Source: Agarivorans albus | GTDB lineage: Bacteria > Pseudomonadota > Gammaproteobacteria > Enterobacterales > Celerinatantimonadaceae | DNA length: 64,000 nt | Direction of reading: 5' to 3' | Assembly: GCF_019670105.1 (NCBI RefSeq) | Contig: NZ_AP023032.1 | Coordinates: 3,669,501 to 3,733,500 of the forward strand | In this document: positions 35,859 to 45,448 of the stretch, in pieces | Layout of the letters: each line of letters begins with the position of its first letter | Numbering within the stretch: position 1 is the first letter of the stretch | Program-made: the position numbers and the translations under genes | The notes under the pieces: generated by a model | Databases searched by the model: none | Seen by the model: the letters and a program-made list of their open reading frames with translations, nothing else | What the model was told of the DNA's origin: nothing

Positions 35859-36740
35859 GTGGCTTGGCAAATCTTAAGTATTGTTGCACCACTAATTATT
35901 ATTGTGGTGTTAGGCCTAATTTATGGCCGTAAACACCGACCCGACATTAGCGCTGCCAACCGGATGAATATGGAGATATTCTGCCCTGCCTTAATCTTCT
36001 CGGTACTGGCGAATACCCAGTTAGAGCTAGCGGATTATAGCGAACTGCTACTAGCATCAATTTGGGTAGTGTTAGGTTCCGGCCTAGTATTGCTTCCTTT
36101 GATTAAGCCTTTAGGGTTAAAGGCGCGTACCTTTTTGCCACCAATGATGTTCAACAACGCCGGTAACTTAGGACTACCACTGATTATTTTAGCCTTTGGC
36201 GAAGCAGCCATGCCAATTGCTGTGATTCTATTTGTGGTTGAAATGGTCTTACATTTTTCGGTAGGCCTATATTTTATTGATACTAAAGCAAAGTTACTTT
36301 CAACACTGCGCATTCCGGTGATTGTTGCTGCCATTGCCGGCATAGTTTGGGGTGTCTTAGATCTCTCGCTACCCAAAGTCATTGCCACGCCAATAGAAAT
36401 GCTCGGACAAATATCGGTTCCGCTAATGCTATTTACCCTAGGAGTAAGATTAATCGATGTAGATTTAAAAGATTGGCGCATCGGTATGATTGGCGCTATC
36501 GCTTGCCCTCTTAGCGGCCTATTATGTGCTTTCATTGCTATTGCTATTTTGCCGCTCAACAGCTTGCAGCAATCTTGCTTAATTTTGTTTGCAGCTTTAC
36601 CGCCCGCCGTACTCAACTTTATCATTGCTGAACAGTATCAAATTGAACCGCAACGGGTAGCCTCCATTGTAATGCTGGGCAACATCGCCAGTTTAGTGTT
36701 TATCCCGTTAGCCTTATTGTGGGTATTACCTGCAAGTTAA
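35859..36740 (+). CDS. AEC-family (auxin efflux carrier-type) transporter
   Basis: A 293-aa membrane protein with about 10 hydrophobic segments and the PF03547 layout: NMEIFCPALIFS, FNNAGNLGLPL, and a late ALPPAVLNFIIAEQY helix. Members export or import small carboxylates such as malonate or malate; the substrate here is not evident. The start is GTG 35859 with AAGGA upstream. Monocistronic, with no visible regulator beside it. Confidence 0.9.
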   Translation: MAWQILSIVAPLIIIVVLGLIYGRKHRPDISAANRMNMEIFCPALIFSVLANTQLELADYSELLLASIWVVLGSGLVLLPLIKPLGLKARTFLPPMMFNNAGNLGLPLIILAFGEAAMPIAVILFVVEMVLHFSVGLYFIDTKAKLLSTLRIPVIVAAIAGIVWGVLDLSLPKVIATPIEMLGQISVPLMLFTLGVRLIDVDLKDWRIGMIGAIACPLSGLLCAFIAIAILPLNSLQQSCLILFAALPPAVLNFIIAEQYQIEPQRVASIVMLGNIASLVFIPLALLWVLPAS

Positions 36741-36801
36741 GCTGCGTTCTTTTCCCCCGCATTTGCCGCTAAGTTATTCAAGGCAAATTAGAATTCCTGT
36801 C

Positions 36802-36847
36802 TAAGTCCACTATATTTATCTTAATACGCGCTCGCATAGTGGACTTA
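36802..36847 (+). promoter_or_regulatory. Hairpin over the chemoreceptor ribosome site
   Basis: TAAGTCCACTAT (36802-36813) pairs perfectly with ATAGTGGACTTA (36836-36847), a 12-bp stem with a 22-base loop. The downstream arm contains the only purine-rich ribosome-site candidate (AGTGGA) and ends 3 bases before ATG 36851. Folding would hide that site. A protein site on DNA is the other reading of such a palindrome. Confidence 0.6.
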
Positions 36848-36850
36848 AAA

Positions 36851-38800
36851 ATGAAAATAAGAACAAAGTTTTTGTTGTTGTTACTCGCAGGAGTGGTTAT
36901 CCCAGTATTGGTGATTTCCATCATCACAGTTTGGAGCGTGCGTAACAGCGCTGAACTCAACTTTGAACAAAGAAGTACTGCTGAGCTCGGGCACATTGAC
37001 ACCACCTTTTCCATCTACCTGAACGGCCTAGCCGAAGATGCTAAATTTCTCGCTACCTCTAAAGTCATCCGACAACTGGACCATAGTGTAACCACCTACA
37101 TGGGCAAACCCAGCACCATGATGACTCCTGATAAAATTGGCGGCGTAGAGCAAGAAGCCTTTCACTTTATGCGCGAGTTTGGCGAAGCGAGGCCCGACTT
37201 AGCCTATGTCTACTTGGCGATGGACCATGGTGGTTATATTCAATGGCCCTTAGGTAAAAACTCTGCAGACTACGATCCAAGAGTGCGGCCTTGGTACCCT
37301 TTATCTATAAACTCGACAACCCCGGTGCGTATTCCCGCCTACCAAGATTTAATCTCTAAAACCCCCTTGGTGGACTACATGGTGCGTTTTGAAGGCGCCA
37401 AAGGAGCATTTGGTACTATTGGCGTAGATGTCACCCTAAGTAAACTCACAGACTTAATTAAAAAAGTGAAGTTTGGTGAACAGGGCTACATCATCATGAT
37501 TGAAGACAGCAATACGATTTTGGCTGACCCATCAAGTGAAGAAAACCTGTTTAAAGCGATTAGCGACGTGGCAAGCTATCAGGCAATTCAAAGCGCATCG
37601 CCAGGCTTACATACCATAGAAAAAGACGGTGAAACGTGGTTAGCCAACGTGTACTTATCTCCTGATCTTAACTGGCGCTTTATTGGCTTTATGCCTGCCA
37701 GCGAAGTTTATCAACAAGCCAACTCACTAATCACCCTGATAATTGGCGTTGCCATTTTGATGATGGTGGTATTTATCGCGATAGGCTTTACCTTGATGAA
37801 CGTGATCACCAAACCGATGATTACCATCACCGAAGGCCTAGAGGGCATCGCATCTGGTGAAGGCGACTTAACTCAGCGTTTAGATATCCAATCTAACGAT
37901 GAATCGGGGCAAATGGCCAATGCCTTCAACCGCTTTGTTGAATCGATTAACTCACTGGTTGCCAGCATTAAAGGCAATAGTGAACAAGTAGATAACTCCG
38001 CAGCGCAAGCTAGTGAGCTGTCCAGCACCATGAAACAAATTGCAGAAGGGCAGTTAGCCGCTGTAGAACAAGTTTCAACGGCATTCCATGAAATGGTAGC
38101 CACCTCTAATGAAGTGGCGTCAAACTGTAGCCAAGCGGCTTCTAGCGCCGACGACAGCCAGCAACAGGTAGAAGAAGGTCATCAACTTATTCAAGATACG
38201 GTGCGCGCCGTTAGCCAACTAGAAACCACCTTGAATGAGTCCAATCAAGCCATGGATGAACTGTCGCAAGAATCAGCTAATATCACTGTAATCTTAGATA
38301 CCATTCGCGGCATTGCTGAACAAACCAACTTGTTGGCCTTAAATGCCGCCATTGAAGCCGCCCGAGCGGGTGAGCAAGGTAGAGGATTTGCAGTAGTTGC
38401 AGACGAAGTGAGAACCCTAGCTGGCCGCACTGCTGAATCAACTGAAGAAATCGACAAACTATTGAGTAACTTACGCCAACAAACTTCCAATGTAGCCACT
38501 AAGCTCTCTAGCAGTATTGAACACTCGACCACCTCGGTAACGGCCACCAACCAAACCAGCACAGTGTTTGAGGCTATATTGCAATCGGTACTTACCATTC
38601 GAGACATGGCCACGCAAATTGCGGCTTCAGCAGAAGAGCAGCACTTGGTAGCAGAAGAAATCAATCGCAACATCACCGATATTCATGACGGCTCTAGTCA
38701 AGCAAACGAGGTTTCTCAACAACTAGAACAAAGCGCAACCGCTCTTAACTCTCTAGCAGGAAGCTTACAAGAAATGGTATCGCGATTTAAAACAAACTAA
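36851..38800 (+). CDS. Chemoreceptor with dCACHE-like periplasmic sensor
   Basis: A 649-aa methyl-accepting chemotaxis protein. A membrane helix (about 7-29) is followed by a periplasmic double-Cache-like domain (about 45-290). It contains [21 protein letters not shown] and [32 protein letters not shown], the PCH/DPRxRPWY motif of amino-acid and amine sensors. A second helix, a HAMP ([20 protein letters not shown]), and a C-terminal signalling domain with [29 protein letters not shown] follow. ATG 36851 has AGTGGA upstream, part of a stable hairpin. A bidirectional terminator follows. The ligand is likely a small amino acid or amine (inference). Confidence 0.93.
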   Translation: MKIRTKFLLLLLAGVVIPVLVISIITVWSVRNSAELNFEQRSTAELGHIDTTFSIYLNGLAEDAKFLATSKVIRQLDHSVTTYMGKPSTMMTPDKIGGVEQEAFHFMREFGEARPDLAYVYLAMDHGGYIQWPLGKNSADYDPRVRPWYPLSINSTTPVRIPAYQDLISKTPLVDYMVRFEGAKGAFGTIGVDVTLSKLTDLIKKVKFGEQGYIIMIEDSNTILADPSSEENLFKAISDVASYQAIQSASPGLHTIEKDGETWLANVYLSPDLNWRFIGFMPASEVYQQANSLITLIIGVAILMMVVFIAIGFTLMNVITKPMITITEGLEGIASGEGDLTQRLDIQSNDESGQMANAFNRFVESINSLVASIKGNSEQVDNSAAQASELSSTMKQIAEGQLAAVEQVSTAFHEMVATSNEVASNCSQAASSADDSQQQVEEGHQLIQDTVRAVSQLETTLNESNQAMDELSQESANITVILDTIRGIAEQTNLLALNAAIEAARAGEQGRGFAVVADEVRTLAGRTAESTEEIDKLLSNLRQQTSNVATKLSSSIEHSTTSVTATNQTSTVFEAILQSVLTIRDMATQIAASAEEQHLVAEEINRNITDIHDGSSQANEVSQQLEQSATALNSLAGSLQEMVSRFKTN

Positions 38801-38814
38801 CAAAACGTCAAATT

Positions 38815-38845
38815 AAAAAGCCCAAGCACTTTGCTTGGGCTTTTT
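38815..38845. terminator. Bidirectional terminator between chemoreceptor and cti
   Basis: AAAAAGCCCAAGC pairs with GCTTGGGCTTTTT over ACTTT. It has A and T tracts on both sides, serving the + strand chemoreceptor gene and the convergent cti gene. Confidence 0.92.
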
Positions 38846-38856
38846 GTTAGATAAAT

Positions 38857-41226
38857 CTAACGATTCTCTAAGCGACTGTAATCCAACACACCCGATTCCA
38901 AAGGCTCAGCTTGGAGGTAGACTTGATGTAGGCGGTCACTAAATGGCCAAAACTCGTTATTGGTTCTGCGAATGCCATATCGTTTCATAAATGCTTGATA
39001 GCCTTGTTCGTTATGCACTTGCACCAAAGTTTGTTGTAATTGTTTCAATTCTGACTTTTCGACTTGCCAAAATGCACCAGGATAAGCCCCTACTAAGCCA
39101 GGCAAAACAGATATGGTGTCTTGATCTGGCAAACGGTTATTGTCTTCTAAGAACAAGCTAGAAATGTTGGTATGAGCGTTATGCCTCAATAGCGTGTAGT
39201 ACTCAGGCTCCTCTTTCTCTAGGTCGTCAACCTGAATAAACACCACTTGTGGCAACAGCTTAATCGAGCCACCGCGCCAAGCACCTACTTGAATGGCAAA
39301 ATCAGTCACTTCTCGTGAATATTGCGGCCAGCTAATTTGATGCTTTTGGCTTAATACAGGCGCCAATTTCTCACCAATCATGTCAAACAACTGCTGTTTG
39401 TATGGCCCGTCTCCGCTATATTCCACTGCACTTTTAAAGAAAGCCTCTTGCGGGCGAGACTCAACAAATTCGATAATATTTTTGTCTGCACCTATATACC
39501 AGCTACGTAGTTCATCATAACGCATTTCAGCTGGTAAGAATGAGGCAAAGCTGCCCTCACCTTCCATACGTAAAAAGTCCATGTATAAACGGGTTACTAA
39601 TTGATGGCCCAAGTTTCCGTAAGGGTCAAACCCAGCCACTAACAAGTAATGAATTCGCTCAAACAAGGAGTAATCAATAACCCAAGCGGTTTTTGGCTGC
39701 CTGCCTACGGTGCCTTTTACAACGCTGGCACTGTCAAAGTGACGGAAAATGGTAAGTGCGGCATTTTGGTTTACCCCGTCACCATCCCACAGTAAATCTA
39801 AATTGAGTATCGAGCTGTCTTTACTCAGCCATTGATTCACATGGTCGATACTGGCATCCATAAATTTGCGGTGACGCTTAGAGTAATTAAGCCAAGCACT
39901 AATTGGCAGAACATTACTTTGCTCAACCGATGGCATTCTTAAGTGGTCGCTCTGTTCAACTAAGAACTCAGCTTGCTCTTGTTCATAGCGATTATCAGGG
40001 TTGGCGAAATATACCCAGAAGTGGTCTTGAATAACATTTAAAGCCACCTGCCCGCGACAAACAGGCCCTTTCATAAAGCCCATAATAAAGGTCTCAGCAT
40101 CATCCAACATAAAACGATAACGACCGTTCACAGTAAGATCCTGAAAAGCCACAAAAGGATTACCCGCCACTCTAGGCTCGTAACTCGGTAAGCTGTCTAC
40201 CTTGGTATCGTCACCTAAAAACCACTCGGTCCAACGCTGCTGGCGAGCCTTGTCTAAACGATAAGGAATATGGGTTTTCACCACAATGGTTTCGCGCTCT
40301 GGAGCCAAGCGGTAATACACGCGGCTTACATCTGGGTCATCGTAAGGACGACGGGTTGCTATTTCATCAATGGGTGTACCTGGGGCGGTTCGAGAGCGCA
40401 CCAGTTTAAAAAATGCAGGGCGAGTATTTGGGTCATCACCAAAATACAAATGAGTAATGAACAGGTGTTCATAAATATAACGCGCCATTAACTGCTGTTT
40501 GAGCGAGTCACCGTTTAGAAAAGCCTCCCAATAAGCAACCTGCTCAGCAAGCTGATTATGTGCGCTTAAGTCATCGGCCATCGGCGCGCCGCTAGCTAGC
40601 CAAGCAGTTAACGTATCAAACTCGGCATCGCTAATTGCCGGCAGCCCATAGGGCATTCCCCATTCAGGATGTGAAGCCTGCACCTTAGCGTAGCCTTCAA
40701 TACCAACACACTGCTGGGCTCGATCTAAAGCAAAATCAAAGGCCTCGGGATCTAGGATCTCGTTACCGGGGTCTAGGTAATCGCGCTTTTGTTTTAAGGC
40801 TTGGTACATTACCCCCGCTTCTAAATTCGCTTGTTCGCTTTGAATACGCTCATTTAATACCGGGTTAAAACCTTTCTGACGCCACATTTGCGTAGACTTA
40901 GCGTCGGTATATAGGCGGGTGGTTGGAGCGGCAGTCACTCTGCTGGCATTGTACACGCGCTCAGTAGTTACACCGCGGTCAATCCCGGCTGCAGAAGTAA
41001 GTTTTAACTGGCAAGGCGCGTCGTAACAGGCATGACACATCACACAACGCTGGTCTAAAATTGGCTTTACCTCTGCAAGGAACTCTGCAGCAGGAGGATG
41101 GCTCTCTGAAAAAACTCGCGTTTGTACCGAGGCTTCGCCAAAGTGTTGATCAAACTGATTAACAATTACGCTTGAACAACCTACTACAAGCAGCAGCCCC
41201 CAAAAAATACTAAAACGTCGAAACAT
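38857..41226 (-). CDS. cti: Fatty acid cis/trans isomerase
   Basis: A 789-aa periplasmic haem protein of the Cti family. The N-terminal helix and lipobox-like LVVGC are followed by the haem-c site CVMCH (in KPILDQRCVMCHACYDAPCQ), and long conserved stretches such as GYAKVQASHPEWGMPYGLP, TAWLASGAPMA, RYIYEHLFITHLYFGDD, and HTNISSLFLEDNNRLP near the end. Cti turns cis- into trans-unsaturated phospholipid acyl chains, stiffening membranes under solvent, heat or osmotic shock. Expression is usually constitutive. It is monocistronic. Confidence 0.95.
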   Translation of the reverse strand: MFRRFSIFWGLLLVVGCSSVIVNQFDQHFGEASVQTRVFSESHPPAAEFLAEVKPILDQRCVMCHACYDAPCQLKLTSAAGIDRGVTTERVYNASRVTAAPTTRLYTDAKSTQMWRQKGFNPVLNERIQSEQANLEAGVMYQALKQKRDYLDPGNEILDPEAFDFALDRAQQCVGIEGYAKVQASHPEWGMPYGLPAISDAEFDTLTAWLASGAPMADDLSAHNQLAEQVAYWEAFLNGDSLKQQLMARYIYEHLFITHLYFGDDPNTRPAFFKLVRSRTAPGTPIDEIATRRPYDDPDVSRVYYRLAPERETIVVKTHIPYRLDKARQQRWTEWFLGDDTKVDSLPSYEPRVAGNPFVAFQDLTVNGRYRFMLDDAETFIMGFMKGPVCRGQVALNVIQDHFWVYFANPDNRYEQEQAEFLVEQSDHLRMPSVEQSNVLPISAWLNYSKRHRKFMDASIDHVNQWLSKDSSILNLDLLWDGDGVNQNAALTIFRHFDSASVVKGTVGRQPKTAWVIDYSLFERIHYLLVAGFDPYGNLGHQLVTRLYMDFLRMEGEGSFASFLPAEMRYDELRSWYIGADKNIIEFVESRPQEAFFKSAVEYSGDGPYKQQLFDMIGEKLAPVLSQKHQISWPQYSREVTDFAIQVGAWRGGSIKLLPQVVFIQVDDLEKEEPEYYTLLRHNAHTNISSLFLEDNNRLPDQDTISVLPGLVGAYPGAFWQVEKSELKQLQQTLVQVHNEQGYQAFMKRYGIRRTNNEFWPFSDRLHQVYLQAEPLESGVLDYSRLENR

Positions 41227-41530
41227 AGCTCATCCCTGATACAGCCTTATCTTTACTATTAGGCGCTTAACAATAGCCTAAGTATATAACAACTAAGCAG
41301 CTTAGCGCGCTTTTAGATTGGCCAGCTAACACAAGCAAACGAGATACAGGTTTGTGGTTTTATTAGTAAAAAAACTGTTCAGCCGCGCTAATTGCAACGA
41401 GATAAAGCACAACAAGTGTCTGTTCATTTTTAGAAGTGACTGGCGCATTTAGCTACTTCCCTAGCCAGCTTTAAATTTTTGCCTTCCAACCTTCCAATCA
41501 ACTGTCGAATAAAAAAAGCACAAAAATAAC
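41227..41530. other. Intergenic stretch between cti and the Fur-controlled genes, no clear feature
   Basis: This is the promoter-bearing gap upstream of cti (minus strand) and of the DUF2061 gene (plus strand). Apart from the Fur box in its right end, given separately, I see no RNA gene, terminator or small ORF. The cti promoter itself could not be picked out. Confidence 0.6.
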
Positions 41531-41560
41531 TTGCAAAGTAAATGATAATGATTATCATTT
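41531..41560 (+). promoter_or_regulatory. Fur box overlapping the DUF2061-DUF4250 promoter
   Basis: 41540-41560 is a perfect palindrome: AAATGATAAT, a central G, then ATTATCATTT. It matches the Fur consensus (GATAATGATAATCATTATC) over its core. It sits between a -35 candidate TTGCAA (41531-41536) and a -10 candidate TATCAT (41553-41558, spacer 16). Bound Fur would block the promoter, so transcription is expected when iron is scarce (inference). Confidence 0.85.
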
Positions 41561-41588
41561 AGATATAGAAATAAACGAGGACAACATT

Positions 41589-41792
41589 ATGATTAAAACA
41601 TTAACTTTTGCCAGCATGCATTTCACTATCGCTTTTTTGGTCACTTGGTTGTTAACTGGTGACATGATGATTGGCGGTTTGGTAGCCATAGTAGAGCCAG
41701 CAGTAAACAGTGTGGCTTACTTCTTTCACGAAAAAGCATGGACCAAATGGGGCTTCAACCGCCCTCAACCAGCCAAGGAGTATGCATGTTAG
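41589..41792 (+). CDS. DUF2061 small membrane protein
   Basis: A 67-aa protein of two membrane helices (about 4-23 and 27-46). HFTIAFLVTWLLTGDMMIGGLVAIVEPAVNSVAYFFHEKAW is the family's diagnostic run; VEP-N-VAYF-HEK-W is invariant. Function is unknown. It is the first gene of a two-gene Fur-controlled operon. AACGAGGACA lies before the ATG. Its last codons overlap the next gene by 7 bases. Confidence 0.9.
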   Translation: MIKTLTFASMHFTIAFLVTWLLTGDMMIGGLVAIVEPAVNSVAYFFHEKAWTKWGFNRPQPAKEYAC

Positions 41793-41983
41793 ACCAACAA
41801 CGTGTTCAACAAATGGATATCAATATTTTGGTAAGCATTGTAAACATGCAAATTAGGAATGAGTTCTCTAGCTTTACTGAACTATGCAGATTTTACGAGC
41901 TAAATCAGAGCCAATTGAGCCAACGCTTAGCGTCAGCAGGCTACCAATTGCAAGCTAAGCAACAACAGTTTACCGCGGCCTAA
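41786..41983 (+). CDS. DUF4250 small protein
   Basis: A 65-aa protein. MDINILVSIVNMQIRNEFSSFTELCRFYELNQSQLSQRLASAGY is the DUF4250 core, a compact helical domain resembling an HTH-like fold. Function is unknown. ATG 41786 is preferred: AAGGAG lies 6-7 bases before it, inside the end of the DUF2061 gene, and the longer frame from 41738 would run through that gene. The overlap and shared Fur box say the two act together in iron limitation. Confidence 0.88.
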   Translation: MLDQQRVQQMDINILVSIVNMQIRNEFSSFTELCRFYELNQSQLSQRLASAGYQLQAKQQQFTAA

Positions 41984-42058
41984 TCACCTACCCCGCTAGG
42001 CGGATGGCTAGTTTACATAAGCACTTTAAAAGAATAAGCAGCTTGGTAAATAGCTAAA

Positions 42059-42733
42059 CTACTCTGCACTGGCATTCATCGCGCTATAAGCACGGTAAGC
42101 AAATACTAAAAAGAAAGCTTCGAGCACTTGCCCAAACACTCGATTAGCAAACACCCATATGCCATTGGCGTTAATGTCTAATAACCAATGATGCACAGCC
42201 CAAACCGGTATCATGGTAACCCCTGCAACCACTATCACACCCGCTAGCAAAGGCCACTTATAGGCTTCGGTTTGCCGCCAACTTGCGCTAATTGCTTCCA
42301 CGGGACTGCTTTTGTTTAGTACACAATGTAAATCTGCCACCAACAATCGACTGGCGATAACAATACCAGGCAACACAAAAAAGCTCAGGCCAAGCATTAC
42401 CAAAGCAAAACAAATTGCCACTACCGTAAATAACAAAGGCCAAATACTTAGCGACGCTTGAAAGCAGCGAGCGATTGACCAAGGTTGCTGTTTAAACTGG
42501 GCGCGCATGTACAAGATGATTGCACCTTGATAAACAGGCTGCATTAACAAACCTATTATCACAAACATCCAATAATTTGCGGTAGAAGGCTCGCTAGGGT
42601 TTTGAACATATTGGCTTTGCAGTGCGGCAAAAGGAACAGCAAAGGGCAAAACCATTAATGCCAATTGAGTAAAATGCTGACGGTAAAAACGTAAGCTATC
42701 GGCCAACCAGTCCCATAAACCAACTATTGCCAT
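42059..42733 (-). CDS. YciC-like inner-membrane protein
   Basis: A 224-aa protein with about six hydrophobic segments. The start MAIVGLWDWLADSLRFYRQHFTQLALM and the later FFVLPGIVIASRLLVADLHCVLNKSSPVEAISASW are characteristic of the YciC (UPF0259) family. Function is unknown. It has a near neighbour, the HAD gene 40 bases upstream, transcribed in the same direction, so they may form one unit. No further clue to the role. Confidence 0.75.
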   Translation of the reverse strand: MAIVGLWDWLADSLRFYRQHFTQLALMVLPFAVPFAALQSQYVQNPSEPSTANYWMFVIIGLLMQPVYQGAIILYMRAQFKQQPWSIARCFQASLSIWPLLFTVVAICFALVMLGLSFFVLPGIVIASRLLVADLHCVLNKSSPVEAISASWRQTEAYKWPLLAGVIVVAGVTMIPVWAVHHWLLDINANGIWVFANRVFGQVLEAFFLVFAYRAYSAMNASAE

Positions 42734-42773
42734 ACTGCTTTCACTGCTCCTTTAAAACCGCCAACCAACACGT

Positions 42774-43487
42774 TTATGCTAAACCAATGCACTGATGTAA
42801 TTGATTTAGTGAGGCTATTGTCCAGTTTACATTTTCCAATGGCTGATATTCAGGTTCACAGCTCTTGCTTCTTTGTAGCCACACACTGCTCATCCCTGCG
42901 GCACTGGAGCCTTGAGCATCATTCACCAAGTTGTCTCCCACATAACAACATTGGCTAAGCTCAAGCTTGGCCAATTGCGCGGCTTGCTGAAAAATCTCTG
43001 CTTTAGGCTTAGCAACGCCAGCCGCTTCTGCGGTTAGAACAAACTCAAAATAATCGAGCAAGCCAGCTGCACGTACTTTTCGCTGTTGCATATCTTCTGG
43101 CCCATTAGATACTAATGCCAGGCGCCAACCTTGTTGCTTAAGCTGATCTAAACAAGCCAAGGTATCGCCGTACAACACTGTTGCATCGATATATTGCTGC
43201 ATGAAATATTCGAAAGCCTGCTCAGCAGCATCAGCACTTAAGCTCTTATCTTGCAAAGCTTCGCGCGCGCGGGCTTGGCGCATTTCAGCGGCGCTAAGTT
43301 TACCTTGTAAAAAAGCTGGATAATGAAGTTTTAGCGCACGCTTCCAATGACTTAGGGCGTCATCAGCTTGCGAGGGCCTATATTTACCAAACAAAGCTTT
43401 AGCGGCGGTTTCGGTAGCAATTCCGTCATCCACTAAGGTGTCGTCTAAATCAAACATTAGCATCTTGGCTTGGATTGGTTTAATCAT
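42774..43487 (-). CDS. HAD hydrolase, YjjG-like nucleotidase
   Basis: A 237-aa HAD-superfamily phosphatase. Motif I is FDLDDTLVD, motif II LALVSNG, motif III Lys in GVAKPKAEIF, and motif IV GDNLVNDAQGSSAAGM. The cap domain is of the alpha-helical C1 type. Closest in appearance is the YjjG group (house-cleaning pyrimidine nucleotidases), but phosphoglycolate phosphatase-like members cannot be excluded. AAAGGAAT precedes ATG 43487. Confidence 0.8.
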   Translation of the reverse strand: MIKPIQAKMLMFDLDDTLVDDGIATETAAKALFGKYRPSQADDALSHWKRALKLHYPAFLQGKLSAAEMRQARAREALQDKSLSADAAEQAFEYFMQQYIDATVLYGDTLACLDQLKQQGWRLALVSNGPEDMQQRKVRAAGLLDYFEFVLTAEAAGVAKPKAEIFQQAAQLAKLELSQCCYVGDNLVNDAQGSSAAGMSSVWLQRSKSCEPEYQPLENVNWTIASLNQLHQCIGLA

Positions 43488-43642
43488 CGGTATTCCTTTT
43501 ATTTTCAGTCAGATTAGCGACAGGAAATAAGAAGTCAACGATTGTTTACAGCAAGTCCTTCTGCCTTACCCAGAAAAGCTAGTGATCTAATCGGCCAGTG
43601 CTAACGTTATATTGAGGCAAAACACAATTGGAAGGACTCATC

Positions 43643-43879
43643 ATGAAAACTCAATCTGTTGGCCTAAGTGATGTTACCGTGCTTTTTTACCCAAGCGACA
43701 ACCCTTATCAGCTGCAATCTATGCTGTTAAAAGATCAAGTTGTGAATTGCCAAGGCAGAGTGGTGATCCCCAGCAAACACAAGCAGGGAAAAATTATTGT
43801 TGCCGTGATAGCCGGCCAAGCCGACTTACTAAACTTACTCGGCGACCGATTTGATGTAAGCCCCTTGTCTGTGGCTTAA
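43643..43879 (+). CDS. Small TIGR02922/DUF2375-like protein
   Basis: A 78-aa protein. VTVLFYPSDNPYQLQSML.., RVVIPSKHKQGKIIVAVIAGQADLLNLLGDRF looks like the TIGR02922 family of marine gammaproteobacteria, as I remember it; no function is known. ATG 43643 has GAAGGACT upstream; a longer frame to 43628 lacks such support. Its stop codon TAA lies inside a TTAA shared with the convergent MATE gene. Confidence 0.65.
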   Translation: MKTQSVGLSDVTVLFYPSDNPYQLQSMLLKDQVVNCQGRVVIPSKHKQGKIIVAVIAGQADLLNLLGDRFDVSPLSVA

Positions 43880-45345
43880 GATTTAGCAGCTGCTGTATCT
43901 TTAGAAGACACTGTATCCTCCAAATCAGCTTCCGCACACATATAAGCGCGACTAGAACAAAATGGCGTAAGCGGCACACTGGGCTCTAATGGCTGTTCTT
44001 GCTCGGCCAATTGACGTTGATGCTTATTGGTGACTCTAGCCACAATATAAAAAGCCATTCGCAGCGCCAATAATCCAAATACAACCGTTCCTACTGCTTG
44101 ACCACCCAACACGCCCAGCGGCCCAAACCACTGTCCACCTAGATAAACAAAAGGGATTGTGCCTAAAGTTGCTTTGCCAAAATTAAGCATGGTAGAGGTG
44201 CTTGGGTAACCAAGATTATTAAAGGCAGCATTAGCCACAAACATCGCCCCATTAAATACAAAGCTAAAGCTTATCCAGGTACAGAAGAAACCAATAACAG
44301 TGGCCGCTTCGCCACCCACACCAAACACATCCACAATGACGTTTTGCCCTAACAGTAGAATTAACGACACAGCAACAACAAACCCACCGTTAAACCAAAG
44401 CGCTTTGCTTAAGGCCTCATGTACTCTAGCGTAATTATTTGCACCAAAGTTTTGGCCAACAATAGGGCCAATGGCGCCAGATAACGAGAATATCATGCCA
44501 AATGCCACCGGCATTATACGTCCAACCACAGCCCAACCCGCTACGTAGGCATCACCAAAAATAGCAATAGAAGCAGTAACATAAGCATTGCCTAAAGGGG
44601 TGGCTACATTGGTCATCATGGCAGGAGCGGCCACCTTTAAGATAGCGCGCAGATCTTCCAACCACTTTTGCAAACTAAAGCCAGCAAACAACTGGTGCTT
44701 GTAGACCACTCCAGACAAGGCAACACCCGCAACCACAAAGCGCGCAATAACCGAGGCAATAGCGGCACCAGGTAATCCAAGTCCAAGCGCAAATATGAAT
44801 ATAGGGTCGAGTACCGCATTTACGCCGCCGCCAGCCAAGGTAGACCACATCGCCCGTTTTGCATCACCTACCGAGCGCAGTGCAGCGCCACCACTCATGG
44901 CCAACCCAAGAATCGGTAGCGAAGGCAGCAAGATTCTTAAATACTGCACCGCAAGTTCATGGGTTCTGGCCTTAGCGCCAATCAAGCTCAACAGCTCTGG
45001 AGCAAAATACCAAGCCAAAGCGGCAAAAGCAGCGCTAATTAAAAAACCAGTAAATAAGATATTGGTGACTAACTGCTTAGCCCGCGCTTTATCTTGCTGG
45101 CCAATCGCTTTTGACACCAAGGCGGTCATCGCAATCGATAAGCCAATAGAAATTGAAGTGGTAAAAAATGCGATGGTTCCGGCGTAGCCTACCGCTGCAG
45201 CAAGCTCAGCCTCACCCAGCAAGCTAATAAAAAACAGATCGGCTAAATCAACCAAAAATAAAGCAGTTAAGCCAATGGCATTGGTGGAGGACATAACAAC
45301 GATATGGCGAAAAATATCACCAGAGACGAACTTTGCCTTTGGCAT
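43876..45345 (-). CDS. MATE-family multidrug efflux pump
   Basis: A 489-aa protein with about 12 membrane helices in two homologous halves, the MATE layout. GLTALFLVDLADLFFISLLGEAELAA is typical of helix 1-2 and LSGAIGPIVGQNFGA of helix 7-8. MATE pumps use Na+ or H+ to export cationic compounds. The C-terminal about 35 residues (LEPSVPLTPFCSSRAYMCAEADLE..) are a cytoplasmic tail of unusual length. ATG 45345 follows GAGAGT. It is monocistronic, between metE and a small gene. Confidence 0.9.
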   Translation of the reverse strand: MPKAKFVSGDIFRHIVVMSSTNAIGLTALFLVDLADLFFISLLGEAELAAAVGYAGTIAFFTTSISIGLSIAMTALVSKAIGQQDKARAKQLVTNILFTGFLISAAFAALAWYFAPELLSLIGAKARTHELAVQYLRILLPSLPILGLAMSGGAALRSVGDAKRAMWSTLAGGGVNAVLDPIFIFALGLGLPGAAIASVIARFVVAGVALSGVVYKHQLFAGFSLQKWLEDLRAILKVAAPAMMTNVATPLGNAYVTASIAIFGDAYVAGWAVVGRIMPVAFGMIFSLSGAIGPIVGQNFGANNYARVHEALSKALWFNGGFVVAVSLILLLGQNVIVDVFGVGGEAATVIGFFCTWISFSFVFNGAMFVANAAFNNLGYPSTSTMLNFGKATLGTIPFVYLGGQWFGPLGVLGGQAVGTVVFGLLALRMAFYIVARVTNKHQRQLAEQEQPLEPSVPLTPFCSSRAYMCAEADLEDTVSSKDTAAAKS

Positions 45346-45410
45346 AGAAACTCTCAAAACAACTGGGTAATTTCTAGTGTAGGCGCTAATTAAAACGAAG
45401 TCATTGGCGA

Positions 45411-45437
45411 AATAGCCCCTTAATTAAAGGGGCTATT
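45411..45437 (-). terminator. Hairpin after metE
   Basis: AATAGCCCCTT pairs with AAGGGGCTATT over a 5-base loop, 11 bases after the metE stop. There is no long T run on the minus strand, so it may be a modest terminator. Confidence 0.65.
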
Positions 45438-45448
45438 GCTGGTTAAAT

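Noticed and set aside
36035-36625. 196-aa minus-strand ORF
   Set aside because: It is a shadow inside the AEC transporter gene, with no family motifs.
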